A DNA stretch of 64,000 nucleotides from CAIWHR01 sp963788185. GTDB taxonomy: Bacteria > Pseudomonadota > Gammaproteobacteria > Burkholderiales > Casimicrobiaceae. A program made the position numbers and the translations under genes. Below are positions 26,841 to 34,502 of this stretch, piece after piece. Numbering within the stretch: position 1 is the stretch's first letter; every line of letters begins with the position of its first letter. The DNA lies in the NCBI GenBank assembly GCA_963788185.1, contig CAWBGE010000012.1, positions 124,001 through 188,000 on the forward strand, read 5' to 3'. The notes below the pieces were generated by a model. It ran no database searches. It saw only the letters and a program-made list of their open reading frames with translations, and was not told where the DNA came from.

Positions 26841-27311
26841 ATGGCAACCAAGAAGATGGCAATCATCGCGACCAAGGGCACGCTGGACATGGCGTATCCG
26901 CCCTTCATCCTCGCGTCCACAGCCGCGGCATTGGGCTACGAAGTGCAGGTGTTCTTCACGTTCTATGGCCTGCAACTGCTGCGCCGTGACCTGTCCGACG
27001 TCAGGATCAGCCCGCTCGCGAACCCCGCGATGCCGATGCCCATGCCCATGCCGGTGCTCGTCGCCGCGCTGCCCGGAATGGAGACGATGGCAACGATGAT
27101 GATGAAGCAGAAGCTCAAGAAGAAGGGCGTCGCGTCGCTCGAGGAACTGCGCGCGCTGTGCCTCGAGGCCGACGTCAAGTTCGTCGCCTGCCAGATGACC
27201 GTCGACCTGTTCGACTTCGAGAAGAGCGACTTCATCGACGAGATCGAATTCGGCGGCGCGGCGACGTTCATGGAATTCGCCGGAGAGACCGACATCTGCC
27301 TGTTCGTCTGA
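26841..27311 (+). CDS. dsrE2: DsrE2-type sulfurtransferase
   Basis: This 156-residue DsrE/F-like protein of the DsrE2 type starts KKMAIIATKGTLDMAYPPFI and has a methionine/proline-rich middle (PAMPMPMPMP). A likely active cysteine lies in FVACQMTVDLFDF. DsrE2 proteins work with TusA in sulfur trafficking. It shares a transcript direction with tusA and precedes the dsr operon by 3.5 kb, with an opposing gene set between. Confidence 0.88.
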   Translation: MATKKMAIIATKGTLDMAYPPFILASTAAALGYEVQVFFTFYGLQLLRRDLSDVRISPLANPAMPMPMPMPVLVAALPGMETMATMMMKQKLKKKGVASLEELRALCLEADVKFVACQMTVDLFDFEKSDFIDEIEFGGAATFMEFAGETDICLFV

Positions 27312-27356
27312 GCTCCGGTCGCGGCGAACGCGGGGCGATGACCGCAAGCGCCCACT

Positions 27357-27725
27357 TCAGCCGACGTAGCGCTTCAGCGCGCGACGCCGTCCGGGCCGCG
27401 TTTTCTGGATGATGACGCCGCGAATCGTCGCCAGATCGTCGAGTCGGGTCACCGGATAGGCCGGATTCAGCGGCCGCAACTGCCAACCCCCGCTGCAACG
27501 GTTGAGCTGGCGAAAGGTCCACCCGTCGGCGACCTGGGCGATGACGAACGATCCATCGCCGATGAGACCGTCCGGCTCGATGATGATGATCTCGCCCTCG
27601 ACGAATTCCGGGGCCATGCTGTCGCCCAGCACCATCAGCGCGAACGACTCGCCGCCGCCACAGCCCCGATCGATCGCCGCCGCCGCATGAACGATCGGGA
27701 TCGTTTTTCGTGCCATTGCGCTCAT
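27357..27725 (-). CDS. S24/LexA-like peptidase-domain protein without DNA-binding domain
   Basis: This 122-residue protein is almost only the S24 (LexA/UmuD-like) domain. It has LGDSMAPEFVEGEIIII, where the serine is the usual nucleophile. The position of the general-base lysine (in LexA a V-K-R stretch) reads F-R-Q here, so self-cleavage is doubtful. No helix-turn-helix precedes the domain. Its ATG overlaps the stop of the TauD-like gene (ATGA), so it is translationally coupled to the end of the sulfur-relay operon. The function is unknown; a regulatory or binding role is conceivable. Confidence 0.7.
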   Translation of the reverse strand: MSAMARKTIPIVHAAAAIDRGCGGGESFALMVLGDSMAPEFVEGEIIIIEPDGLIGDGSFVIAQVADGWTFRQLNRCSGGWQLRPLNPAYPVTRLDDLATIRGVIIQKTRPGRRRALKRYVG

Positions 27726-28084
27726 CGATCGGCCGGCGCGCGTGCCGCCACGCGATCGTGAAAGCGGGCCCGGTAGAGCAGGCGCGGACGCGTCGCATCG
27801 TCGACAAAACAGTAGCCGTCGGTGTGCCAGCGGATCGGCCGGTCGGCGTAGGGAATGAAGTCGGCGCGCGTGCCGCCGCCGGCGACGCTGACCTGGCTGA
27901 CGCCGTCGTCGTCGGCAAACCAGTTGCGATCGAGCTTGCGCGCCCGCCACGACCGGTAGGCCCCTTCGTCGTCCCGGTCGAAGGGGCCATGGACGCCAAC
28001 GGGCGCGACGGCAATCGCCGTCGCTGCGCCTTCACTCGCCGGAGACAACGCGTTCTCCCCTTGCCCGCCGGCCGGGCGTGACAT
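27722..28084 (-). pseudogene. Shrunken TauD/TfdA-like dioxygenase remnant, in frame
   Basis: The open frame (120 residues) contains three blocks I recognise from a TauD-like family of about 280-300 residues: the N-terminal GPFDRDDEGAYRSWRARKL, the central DRNWFADDDG...FIPYADRPIRWHTDGY with the Fe-binding H-x-D, and the C-terminal FVDDATRPRLLYRARFHDRVA. The sequence between the blocks (about 55 and 120 residues in intact relatives, from memory) is missing, including the distal Fe-binding histidine. The frame is intact despite both losses. It cannot be a normal dioxygenase. It overlaps the upstream gene by about 50 bases, so the true start is unclear. Confidence 0.6.
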
Positions 28085-28634
28085 CCAGCAGGCCCGCCAT
28101 GCCGCGACGCAGCGTGTCGGCGGCCTCCGGCGCCTCGCACTCGATCACCTGGGCGATGGCGTGACTCTGCTCGCCCGCATCCATCACCTCGGCGATCCGG
28201 TGACCCAGATAACGGAGCAGCCCGTAGTCGGGGCCCGCATCGGTCCAGCCGTAGGCGGCGCAGTCGGCGGCGCGCGAATTGACGGTGGCGATGAATCTGC
28301 GACCGATCTCGTCCCGCGGGGCGGCACCCAGCAGATCCGCTTCGTTGTCGGCGAGGATCTCCCCCGCCCGGCGTGCCATCGCCGTCGTGAAGGCAACGCG
28401 CCAGGTCTCGTCGCCGCGGGCATGCACGATCCGGTCGGCGCCGATGACCAGGAAGGCAAGGAACTCCTCGACGAAGGCGAAAAACTGCGGGCCCGGCGCC
28501 AGGTCGAAGCGCGCGGCGCGCATCGTCATCACGGCGTTCTGCGTCACTCGCCAGGCGATGAACGCCGCTGCGCCGGCAACCTCGTCGGCGCTCTTCGGGC
28601 CAGCCGCCTTGAACCAGTGGCTCTTGATCCTCAC
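28032..28634 (-). CDS. Uncharacterised protein in the sulfur-relay operon
   Basis: I do not recognise this 200-residue protein. From the GTG at 28634 it reads VRIKSHWFKAAGPKSADEVAG, followed by alpha-helical sequence with FFAFVEEFLAFLVIGADRIVHARG and GLLRYLGHRIAEVMDA. There is no signal peptide and no clear membrane segment. It lies between the double-TusA gene and the TauD-like remnant on the same strand, so a link to sulfur metabolism is likely from context only. An upstream in-frame start would overlap the TusA gene. Confidence 0.6.
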   Translation of the reverse strand: MRIKSHWFKAAGPKSADEVAGAAAFIAWRVTQNAVMTMRAARFDLAPGPQFFAFVEEFLAFLVIGADRIVHARGDETWRVAFTTAMARRAGEILADNEADLLGAAPRDEIGRRFIATVNSRAADCAAYGWTDAGPDYGLLRYLGHRIAEVMDAGEQSHAIAQVIECEAPEAADTLRRGMAGLLDVTPGRRARGERVVSGE

Positions 28635-28704
28635 CGGGCACCACCGCGCGCACCGGGCCCCGCCCGCTGCCACCCCGTGCCCGATTCGCGTCGCGGCGTC
28701 GACG

Positions 28705-29193
28705 TCACGGCTTGCGGATGTAGAACTCGAACCGGCCGGAGGCGATCTCCTCGGTCGCGAGCAGCGCGAAACCAGTCGCCTTGACCCACTCCGCAATGTC
28801 GGCACGGATCCCCGGGCAATTGCTGACGAGCTTCAGCGTCTCGCCGGAGTCCATGCTGCCGAGCAGCTTCTTGGCCTCGACGATGGGACCCGGACAGACG
28901 ACGCCGGTGAGATCGAGCACGGCATTGGGGATCGGGTGGTGGGTGCGCCCGCGCTGGATGTAGTAGGCGTGGCTGCCGTCGGACTGGCGCTCGCTGCGCA
29001 TCACGTGGTTGTCGGTGTGCCGCGACCAGGCAAAGAGGTCGTCGCGCGTCCCCGGACAATCCGAGTACAGCAGCAGCACGTCGCCGGGCTTCAAGTCGTC
29101 TACGAGGCGCTTGGCGCCCAGCAGCGGCGCAGGGCAACTCGTGCCGCGCATGTCCAGCGTGACGGCAGGTGCGGGCATCGAAGCGTCAGTCAT
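28705..29193 (-). CDS. Tandem TusA-domain protein
   Basis: This 162-residue protein contains two TusA domains. The first has RGTSCPAPLLGAKRLV and the second LTGVVCPGPIVEAKKLL; each keeps a CPxP cysteine that could carry a persulfide. Two sites on one chain would allow sulfur to pass between domains or double loading. It follows the cysteine-less DsrC-like gene and probably acts in the cytoplasmic sulfur relay. The ATG at 29193 gives the best N-terminus; a longer frame exists. Confidence 0.85.
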   Translation of the reverse strand: MTDASMPAPAVTLDMRGTSCPAPLLGAKRLVDDLKPGDVLLLYSDCPGTRDDLFAWSRHTDNHVMRSERQSDGSHAYYIQRGRTHHPIPNAVLDLTGVVCPGPIVEAKKLLGSMDSGETLKLVSNCPGIRADIAEWVKATGFALLATEEIASGRFEFYIRKP

Positions 29194-29247
29194 GGGGAAG
29201 CGCCTTTCGGTCCTTGGTTGCACGGGCGGGCCGCGGCCGTGGCGTCG

Positions 29248-29577
29248 TCAATAGCCGCCCTTGCCATACGGTTGCGGCAATCCTGCGATCTTCGCTCCCT
29301 GCTTGGCCGGTCCCACCGGAAACAGATCGTACAGCGCCTTGCTGTCGAGTTCGGGATGCAGCGCCTGGAGCCCCTTCAGCATTGCCCTGAAGTTCGGGGA
29401 ATGCCCGTTCGCCTGATACTCGTCGCGGAGGTAATGAATCACCTCCCAGTGCGCGTCGTTCAGCGCGATGCCTTCGGCCGCGGCAATCGCGACGCAGGTT
29501 TCATCACGCAGATCGGCTTCGAGCAGATAGCCCTCCGCATCCGTTGCCAGTTCCTGTCCTCCGATCGTGTATCCCAT
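29248..29577 (-). CDS. DsrC/TusE-family protein lacking both redox cysteines (RspA-like)
   Basis: This 109-residue protein has the DsrC fold (DAHWEVIHYLRDEY; ALYDLFPVGPAKQGAKIAGLP). In the true DsrC of this window the C-terminal arm has C99 and C110. Here the first position is Ala95 (AKQGAK) and the second is Lys106 in the tail PYGKGGY. Without these it cannot form the DsrC trisulfide. Cysteine-less DsrC relatives (RspA type) are thought to be regulatory, and a DNA- or protein-binding role is plausible. Confidence 0.8.
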   Translation of the reverse strand: MGYTIGGQELATDAEGYLLEADLRDETCVAIAAAEGIALNDAHWEVIHYLRDEYQANGHSPNFRAMLKGLQALHPELDSKALYDLFPVGPAKQGAKIAGLPQPYGKGGY

Positions 29578-29601
29578 CGTTTGCCCCTTCTGTCGTCAAT
29601 G

Positions 29602-30204
29602 TCAATCGGCTGTCGTGATCGTCTTTGCCGGGACGAAAATGCCCCAGCCCAGACGGCGATCACTGCCGATCCCCTGCACCTGCAGCCGAAGGGAATCCTC
29701 GGCCCCGAGTTCATGCACCGACAGCGCAAAGCCGGCGATCGCACGCGCCCCAGCCTCACCCCGCCGCGCGCCCCCGGAAATGAAAGGGGCGGCAACCCCC
29801 AGCGCGGCGAGTGCGGCCGCGACCTCGTCCTGAAAACCGCGCTCGTCGGGCGCAGTGCTGGCCACCCGCTGCGCATGCAGGGTCGTGCTCGGACGCAGCG
29901 CCCGGCCGGCGACCTTCCCGATTGCAAGCGAGTGAACACCAAGCGCGAGTTCGGTCCCTTCGAGCGCCCCGCAGTCATCCTGTCGCGCCAGGGGAACGCG
30001 AAGCACCAGCTTCGCGCGCCGCGCGAGCAGCAGTTCGCCATACAGCGTGCTCGAACCGCGCAGCGGATGCACGCCGACCGCCTCGGCCGAGGCGAACCAC
30101 GGCAACGCCGCGACGATCGCCTCCAGCAGCAATGACGCGTGCTCCTCCGGCACGCTGCGGCCGGCGACGTCGCACACCATGTCGATCATCACGCGCGCCT
30201 GCAC
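29602..30204 (-). CDS. Orphan Cas6/Cmx6-like RNA endonuclease-fold protein
   Basis: This 200-residue protein resembles the Cas6 subtype Cmx6 (MYXAN). It has VGVHPLRGSSTLYGELLLARRAKLVLRVP and the glycine-rich C-terminal loop GIGSDRRLGWGIFVPAKTI of RAMP/Cas6 proteins. Cas6 cuts CRISPR precursor RNA. No CRISPR array and no other cas gene is visible in this window; the neighbours are sulfur-relay genes. A different RNA-binding function is therefore likely. GGAGG ten bases upstream supports the GTG start at 30204. Confidence 0.7.
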   Translation of the reverse strand: MQARVMIDMVCDVAGRSVPEEHASLLLEAIVAALPWFASAEAVGVHPLRGSSTLYGELLLARRAKLVLRVPLARQDDCGALEGTELALGVHSLAIGKVAGRALRPSTTLHAQRVASTAPDERGFQDEVAAALAALGVAAPFISGGARRGEAGARAIAGFALSVHELGAEDSLRLQVQGIGSDRRLGWGIFVPAKTITTAD

Positions 30205-30264
30205 CGGCTCACCGCCTCCCGCTCGGTTCGCGCGCGATCCTGCCTGGGACAGCGGTCCTGGGGG

Positions 30265-30495
30265 TCACGGCTGCTTGTCCGCGGCCAACGTCTGCGTCTT
30301 GCTCCAGTGCAGCATCGCGGCACCCCAGGCGCCGGCCGTCTGCGGATCGATCTCGAAAATCGTGAACCGATGGCGTTCGCGGATGCGAACCCGCAGCAGC
30401 GGCATTCCCCCGCCCTCGTGCACGAAGTGCTGCAACTCGATCTCCTGCCCGCCCAACGGGGCCTTGAATCTGCCTAGGCTGGTGATATCCGGCAT
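30265..30495 (-). CDS. Small conserved-looking protein, first of the reverse sulfur-relay operon
   Basis: This 76-residue protein starts MPDITSLGRFKAPLGGQEIE and contains FVHEGGGMPLLRVRIRERHRFTIFEIDPQTAGAWG; I do not know its function. It looks like a soluble beta-rich protein with no cysteine, signal peptide or membrane segment. I chose the ATG at 30495 because the upstream extension is low-quality sequence and AGGAT/GAGG elements precede this codon. It is the first of seven reverse-strand genes and diverges from dsrA. Confidence 0.6.
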   Translation of the reverse strand: MPDITSLGRFKAPLGGQEIELQHFVHEGGGMPLLRVRIRERHRFTIFEIDPQTAGAWGAAMLHWSKTQTLAADKQP

Positions 30496-30857
30496 ATCCT
30501 CATACCTCGTCGTTCTGTCGGTGGGTGGCACCGCAGGCAATGCGCGGCAGGCCGAATGTTCCCACCGAAACGCCCGGCGGCCTTGATCTGCGGCAAAGGC
30601 AGCGCCCGCGGATTCGCGTAAATTCTGGACGAGTTTCGCTACGGCTGCATTCGCACTCTCGTCAGGTACCGCAAAGTACCCCATCCGGGGGATTGGGTCA
30701 CCGCCTGTCCGAATCGATGGGTGGTCGCAGGCGGGAGTATTGGCCGGCGCGGCTAGTGCGCGCAAATGTCGCACCCCGAGACAACCTGCGTCGCGCGTTT
30801 GACCACGTTGCATGCACATCCGGGAGTGTCCTCGGAACCCCGGCAAGGAGACGTTTG
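30496..30857. promoter_or_regulatory. Divergent spacer before dsrA
   Basis: This 362-base spacer separates the reverse sulfur-relay operon from dsrA and must hold both promoters. Near dsrA, a TTGACC at 30799-30804 is a possible -35 box but I see no convincing -10. A Shine-Dalgarno AAGGAG lies about eight bases before the dsrA ATG. No gene or strong repeat is visible. Confidence 0.45.
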
Positions 30858-32156
30858 ATGGCCAAGAAAATGCACCCGACCCCGATGCTGGACGAACTCG
30901 AGACCGGCCCTTGGCCGAGCTTCGTCACCGGCTTGAAGCACCTCGCCCAGGACAAGGACATCGCGGTCGACCTGCTGGGCCAGCTCGAGCATTCGTACGA
31001 GACGCGCAAGGGATTCTGGAAGGGCGGCACCGTCGGCGTATATGGCTACGGCGGCGGCGTCATCCCGCGCTTCACCGAGGCCAAGGACGAAAACAACAAG
31101 CCGCTGTTCCCGGCGGCCGCCGAATTCCACACCCTGCGCGTGATGCCGCCGGCCGGCATGCACTACAGCACCGACCTCCTGCGCAAGATCGCCGACATCT
31201 GGGAGAAGCACGGCTCGGGGCTGATTGCCCTGCACGGCCAGTCGGGCGACATCATGTTCCAGGGCGCGACCACCGAGAACGTCCAGCCCGCATTCGATGC
31301 CATCAACGAGCTTGGCCTCGACATGGGCGGCGCCGGCCCCGCGGTGCGCACCGCGATGTCCTGCGTCGGTGCCGCGCGCTGCGAGCAGTCCTGCTACGAC
31401 GAGGCCTCGGCACACCGTAAGGTGATCAACAGCTTCCTCGACGACATGCACCGCCCGTCGCTGCCCTACAAGTTCAAGTTCAAGTTCTCGGGCTGCCCGA
31501 ACGACTGCATGAACTCGATCCAGCGCTCGGACTTCGCGGTGATCGGCACCTGGCGCGACAACATGCAGACCGACGAGGCGCTCGCCCGCAAGTGGTTCGC
31601 CAAGCACGGGATGAACGAGCTCGTCAACGACGTCGTCGCCCGCTGCCCGACCAAGGCGATCCAGCTGAAGGAGATCAAGACCCTGAAGTCGGGCGCATCG
31701 GTGTCCGCCGTCGCCGTCAACGACACCCACGGCCTCGAGATCGAGAACACCGACTGCGTGCGCTGCATGCACTGCATCAACGTGATGACGGGCGCGCTCG
31801 CTCCCGGCAACGACCGTGGCGCGGCGATCCTGATCGGCGGCAAGAGCCACCTCAAGATCGGCGGGCTCATGGGCACGCTGGTGGTGCCATTCATCAAGCT
31901 CGACACCGACGATGAACGGGAAAAGCTGGTCGAACTCGCCCAGAAGATCATCGACTTCTTCGCCGAGAACGCGCTGGAGCACGAGCGCACCGGCGAGATG
32001 ATCGAGCGCATCGGGCTGGTCAATTTCCTCGAAGCGCTGGAGATCGAAGTCGACGCGAACATGGTCATCACGCCACGCACCAATCCCTACGTCCGCACCG
32101 ACGGCTGGGACGACGAGGTCGCCAAGATCAACACCGGCAAGGCCCGGGCGGCCTGA
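30858..32156 (+). CDS. dsrA: Reverse dissimilatory sulfite reductase alpha subunit
   Basis: DsrA is the alpha subunit of the cytoplasmic siroamide sulfite reductase that, in sulfur oxidisers, runs in reverse and makes sulfite from DsrC-bound sulfane sulfur. The 432-residue product has the siroheme/[4Fe-4S] cysteines in CVGAARCEQSC and GCPNDC. A ferredoxin insert follows (NTDCVRCMHCINVM). The presence of dsrL and dsrEFH in the same operon marks it as the oxidative type. Confidence 0.96.
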   Translation: MAKKMHPTPMLDELETGPWPSFVTGLKHLAQDKDIAVDLLGQLEHSYETRKGFWKGGTVGVYGYGGGVIPRFTEAKDENNKPLFPAAAEFHTLRVMPPAGMHYSTDLLRKIADIWEKHGSGLIALHGQSGDIMFQGATTENVQPAFDAINELGLDMGGAGPAVRTAMSCVGAARCEQSCYDEASAHRKVINSFLDDMHRPSLPYKFKFKFSGCPNDCMNSIQRSDFAVIGTWRDNMQTDEALARKWFAKHGMNELVNDVVARCPTKAIQLKEIKTLKSGASVSAVAVNDTHGLEIENTDCVRCMHCINVMTGALAPGNDRGAAILIGGKSHLKIGGLMGTLVVPFIKLDTDDEREKLVELAQKIIDFFAENALEHERTGEMIERIGLVNFLEALEIEVDANMVITPRTNPYVRTDGWDDEVAKINTGKARAA

Positions 32157-32182
32157 ACCCGACCGCGCGAAAGGAGAACACG

Positions 32183-33259
32183 ATGAGCCAGCCCCAGATG
32201 CGCCGCCCGATTGAGTCAGGCGTCCCCGACAACAAGCAGTACCTGCACCCGCTGATGGCCAAGAACTACGGCCAGTGGAAGACCCACGACCGACCGCGGC
32301 CGGGCGTCCTCCATCACGTCGCCCGCGGCGGCGACGAGATGTGGACGGTGCGCGCCGGCACCGCGCGGCAGTTGGACGTGCACACGATCCGCAGGCTCTG
32401 CGACATCGCCGACACCCACGCCGAAGGCCACGTCCGCTTCACCATCCGCTCGAACATCGAGTTCATGCTGTCGTCCGCTGCCAAGGTCGCGCCGCTGATC
32501 GACGCGCTCGAAAAGGGCGGCTTCCCGGTCGGCGGCACCGGGAACTCGGTCGCGATGATCGCCCACACGCAGGGCTGGCTGCACTGCGACATCCCCGGCA
32601 CCGATGCGTCGGGCGTGGTCAAGGCGCTGATGGACGAGCTCATCGACGAGTTCCGGCGCGAGGAGATGCCCAACCGCGTCCACATCTCGACCTCGTGCTG
32701 CGAGATCAACTGCGGCGGCCAGGCCGACATCGCGATCATCGTCCAGCACACCAAGCCGCCGAAGATCAACCACGACCTCGTCGCCAACGTCTGCGAGCGG
32801 CCGACCGTCGTCGCCCGTTGCCCGGTCGCGGCGATCCGCCCAGCGCTGGTCAACGGCAAGCCCTCGCTCGAGATCGACGAGAAGAAGTGCATGTGCTGCG
32901 GCGCCTGCTACCCGCCCTGCCCGCCGATGCAGATCAACGATCCCGAGTACTCGAAGCTCGCGATCTGGGTCGGCGGCAAGAATTCCAACGCGCGGGCCAA
33001 GCCGACGTTCATGAAGATGGTTGCCTCGGGCCTCCCCAACAACCCGCCGCGCTGGCCGGAGGTGGCGGTGGTCATCAAACGGATCCTGCACGTCTACAAG
33101 GAAGACGCGCGGCCTTGGGAGCGGCTGTCCGACTGGATCGACCGCATCGGCTGGCCGCGCTTCTTCGAGCGCTGCGACCTTCCGTTCACCAAGTACCTGG
33201 TGGACGACTGGCGAGGCGCGCGGGCGACGCTCAACGCCTCGACGCACATCCGGTTCTAG
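32183..33259 (+). CDS. dsrB: Reverse dissimilatory sulfite reductase beta subunit
   Basis: The 358-residue DsrB forms the alpha2beta2 enzyme with DsrA and binds the catalytic siroheme. It shows STSCCEINCGGQADIAI near the cofactor and a ferredoxin domain EKKCMCCGACYPPCPPMQI. AAGGAG lies before the ATG. The 27-base spacing from dsrA fits tight co-expression. Confidence 0.96.
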   Translation: MSQPQMRRPIESGVPDNKQYLHPLMAKNYGQWKTHDRPRPGVLHHVARGGDEMWTVRAGTARQLDVHTIRRLCDIADTHAEGHVRFTIRSNIEFMLSSAAKVAPLIDALEKGGFPVGGTGNSVAMIAHTQGWLHCDIPGTDASGVVKALMDELIDEFRREEMPNRVHISTSCCEINCGGQADIAIIVQHTKPPKINHDLVANVCERPTVVARCPVAAIRPALVNGKPSLEIDEKKCMCCGACYPPCPPMQINDPEYSKLAIWVGGKNSNARAKPTFMKMVASGLPNNPPRWPEVAVVIKRILHVYKEDARPWERLSDWIDRIGWPRFFERCDLPFTKYLVDDWRGARATLNASTHIRF

Positions 33260-33284
33260 GGCGACGGCGCGTTTCGGGACCGAC

Positions 33285-33644
33285 ATGAAGCTCGGCATCC
33301 TCGTCAACGAAGGCCCCTACCAGCACCAGGCCGCCGACTCGGCGTACCTGTTCTGCAAGGCCGCGCTCGCCAAGGGACACGAGATCCACCGCGTCTTCTT
33401 CTATCACGACGGTGTCAACAACGCGACGCGCCTGACCGAGCCGCCGCAGGACGACCGCAACATCGTCGTCCGCTGGAGCAGGCTCGCCGAGGAGCACGGG
33501 ATCGACCTCGTCGTCTGCGTCGCGGCCGCGTTGCGCCGTGGCATCCGCGATGAGAACCTCGCGCCGGGGTTCCGCATCTCCGGCCTGGGCCAGCTGGTCG
33601 AATCCGGCATCGCGGCCGACCGGCTGGTCGTGTTCGGCGACTAG
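33285..33644 (+). CDS. dsrE: Sulfurtransferase subunit DsrE
   Basis: DsrE is the active-cysteine subunit of the DsrEFH sulfurtransferase, which passes sulfur from TusA to DsrC. The 119-residue protein has the conserved cysteine in LVVCVAAALRRGI. DsrEFH marks the oxidative direction of the Dsr system, since sulfate reducers lack it. The ATG at 33285 lies 25 bases after dsrB. A hairpin-rich spacer separates it from dsrF. Confidence 0.94.
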   Translation: MKLGILVNEGPYQHQAADSAYLFCKAALAKGHEIHRVFFYHDGVNNATRLTEPPQDDRNIVVRWSRLAEEHGIDLVVCVAAALRRGIRDENLAPGFRISGLGQLVESGIAADRLVVFGD

Positions 33645-33800
33645 CATGGCCCTCCGAAGCGCACTCTGTGCGGCAAAGCCGCATCCCGCTTCGCGGGACC
33701 AGCCTTCGGCTGTCCTGCGGCCTTCGGCCTGGTGTTCGCTACCCCCTGATGGGGCGCTCGGCGCCCTTCGGGCGGCCAGGCGGGCGCCGAGGACCGCGCC
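33645..33800. repeat. Hairpin-rich intergenic element inside dsrEFH
   Basis: The 156 bases between dsrE and dsrF consist of short GC-rich inverted repeats with TTCG-type loops, such as tgcggcaaagccgca, ccgcttcgcggg, gccttcggc and ggcgctcggcgccc. No reading frame is convincing. It looks like a REP-like intergenic element or mRNA-stabilising hairpins inserted into an otherwise compact operon. Confidence 0.6.
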
Positions 33801-34172
33801 ATGACCGACGGCACCGTCAAGAAGTTCATGTTCGTCAACCGGACGGCGCCCTACGGCAGCGTCTACGCGCTCGAGTCGCTGGAGGTCGTGCTGATCTCCG
33901 CCGCCTTCGACCAGGACGTCGCGCTGGTCTTTCTCGACGATGGCGTCTTCCAGCTCAAGAAAGGCCAGCAGACCAAAGGCATCGAGACCAAGAATTTCTC
34001 GCCGGCCTATCGCGCGCTTGCCGACTACGACGTCGAGAAGCTCTACGTCGAGCAGGAGTCACTGGCGGCACGGGGCCTGACTGCGGCGGACCTGATCGTA
34101 GACGTCACGGTGCTGCCGTCGCGCGAACTAGGCGCGCTGATGGACGAGCAGGACGTCGTGCTGAGCTTCTGA
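33801..34172 (+). CDS. dsrF: Sulfurtransferase subunit DsrF
   Basis: DsrF is the second subunit of the DsrEFH hexamer. The 123-residue product has the DsrE/F-like Rossmann fold (KKFMFVNRTAPYGSVYALE; DQDVALVFLDDGVFQLKKGQ). It contains no cysteine, in line with DsrF not being the catalytic subunit. It follows the hairpin-rich spacer. Confidence 0.93.
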   Translation: MTDGTVKKFMFVNRTAPYGSVYALESLEVVLISAAFDQDVALVFLDDGVFQLKKGQQTKGIETKNFSPAYRALADYDVEKLYVEQESLAARGLTAADLIVDVTVLPSRELGALMDEQDVVLSF

Positions 34173-34181
34173 GGAACGAGG

Positions 34182-34478
34182 ATGCTGCACATCGTCAACA
34201 AGTCGCCGCTGGAGCGCAACTCGCTTGCCGCCTGCCTGCGCATCGCCACCGGCGGGACGATCCTGCTGATCGAGGACGGCGTCTATGCGGCCGCACGCGG
34301 CACCGCGGTCGAGCCGCAGGTCCGCGAGGCGCTGGGTCGCTTCCGCATCGTCGCCCTGCAGCCCGATCTCGACGCGCGTGCCGTGGGTGACCGCGTCATC
34401 GACGGCGTAACCACCGTAGACTACGCCGGCTTCGTCGACCTGGTCGCCGAGCACGACAACTGCCAATCCTGGCTCTGA
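34182..34478 (+). CDS. dsrH: Sulfurtransferase subunit DsrH
   Basis: DsrH is the TusB-like subunit of DsrEFH, 98 residues. It starts MLHIVNKSPLERNSLAACLR with the conserved cysteine near residue 18, and has GGTILLIEDGVYAA, the family core. It begins nine bases after the dsrF stop. Confidence 0.93.
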   Translation: MLHIVNKSPLERNSLAACLRIATGGTILLIEDGVYAAARGTAVEPQVREALGRFRIVALQPDLDARAVGDRVIDGVTTVDYAGFVDLVAEHDNCQSWL

Positions 34479-34502
34479 CCCCCCCGCACAAGGAGAATTC
34501 CC

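Noticed and set aside
29602..30495. CRISPR locus around the Cas6-like gene
   Set aside because: I found no regularly spaced repeats and no cas1, cas2, cas3 or other cas genes in the window.
30858..33259. Reductive (sulfate-reducer type) DsrAB
   Set aside because: dsrEFH and dsrL in the same operon, soeABC next to it and the betaproteobacterial origin region point to the oxidative type.
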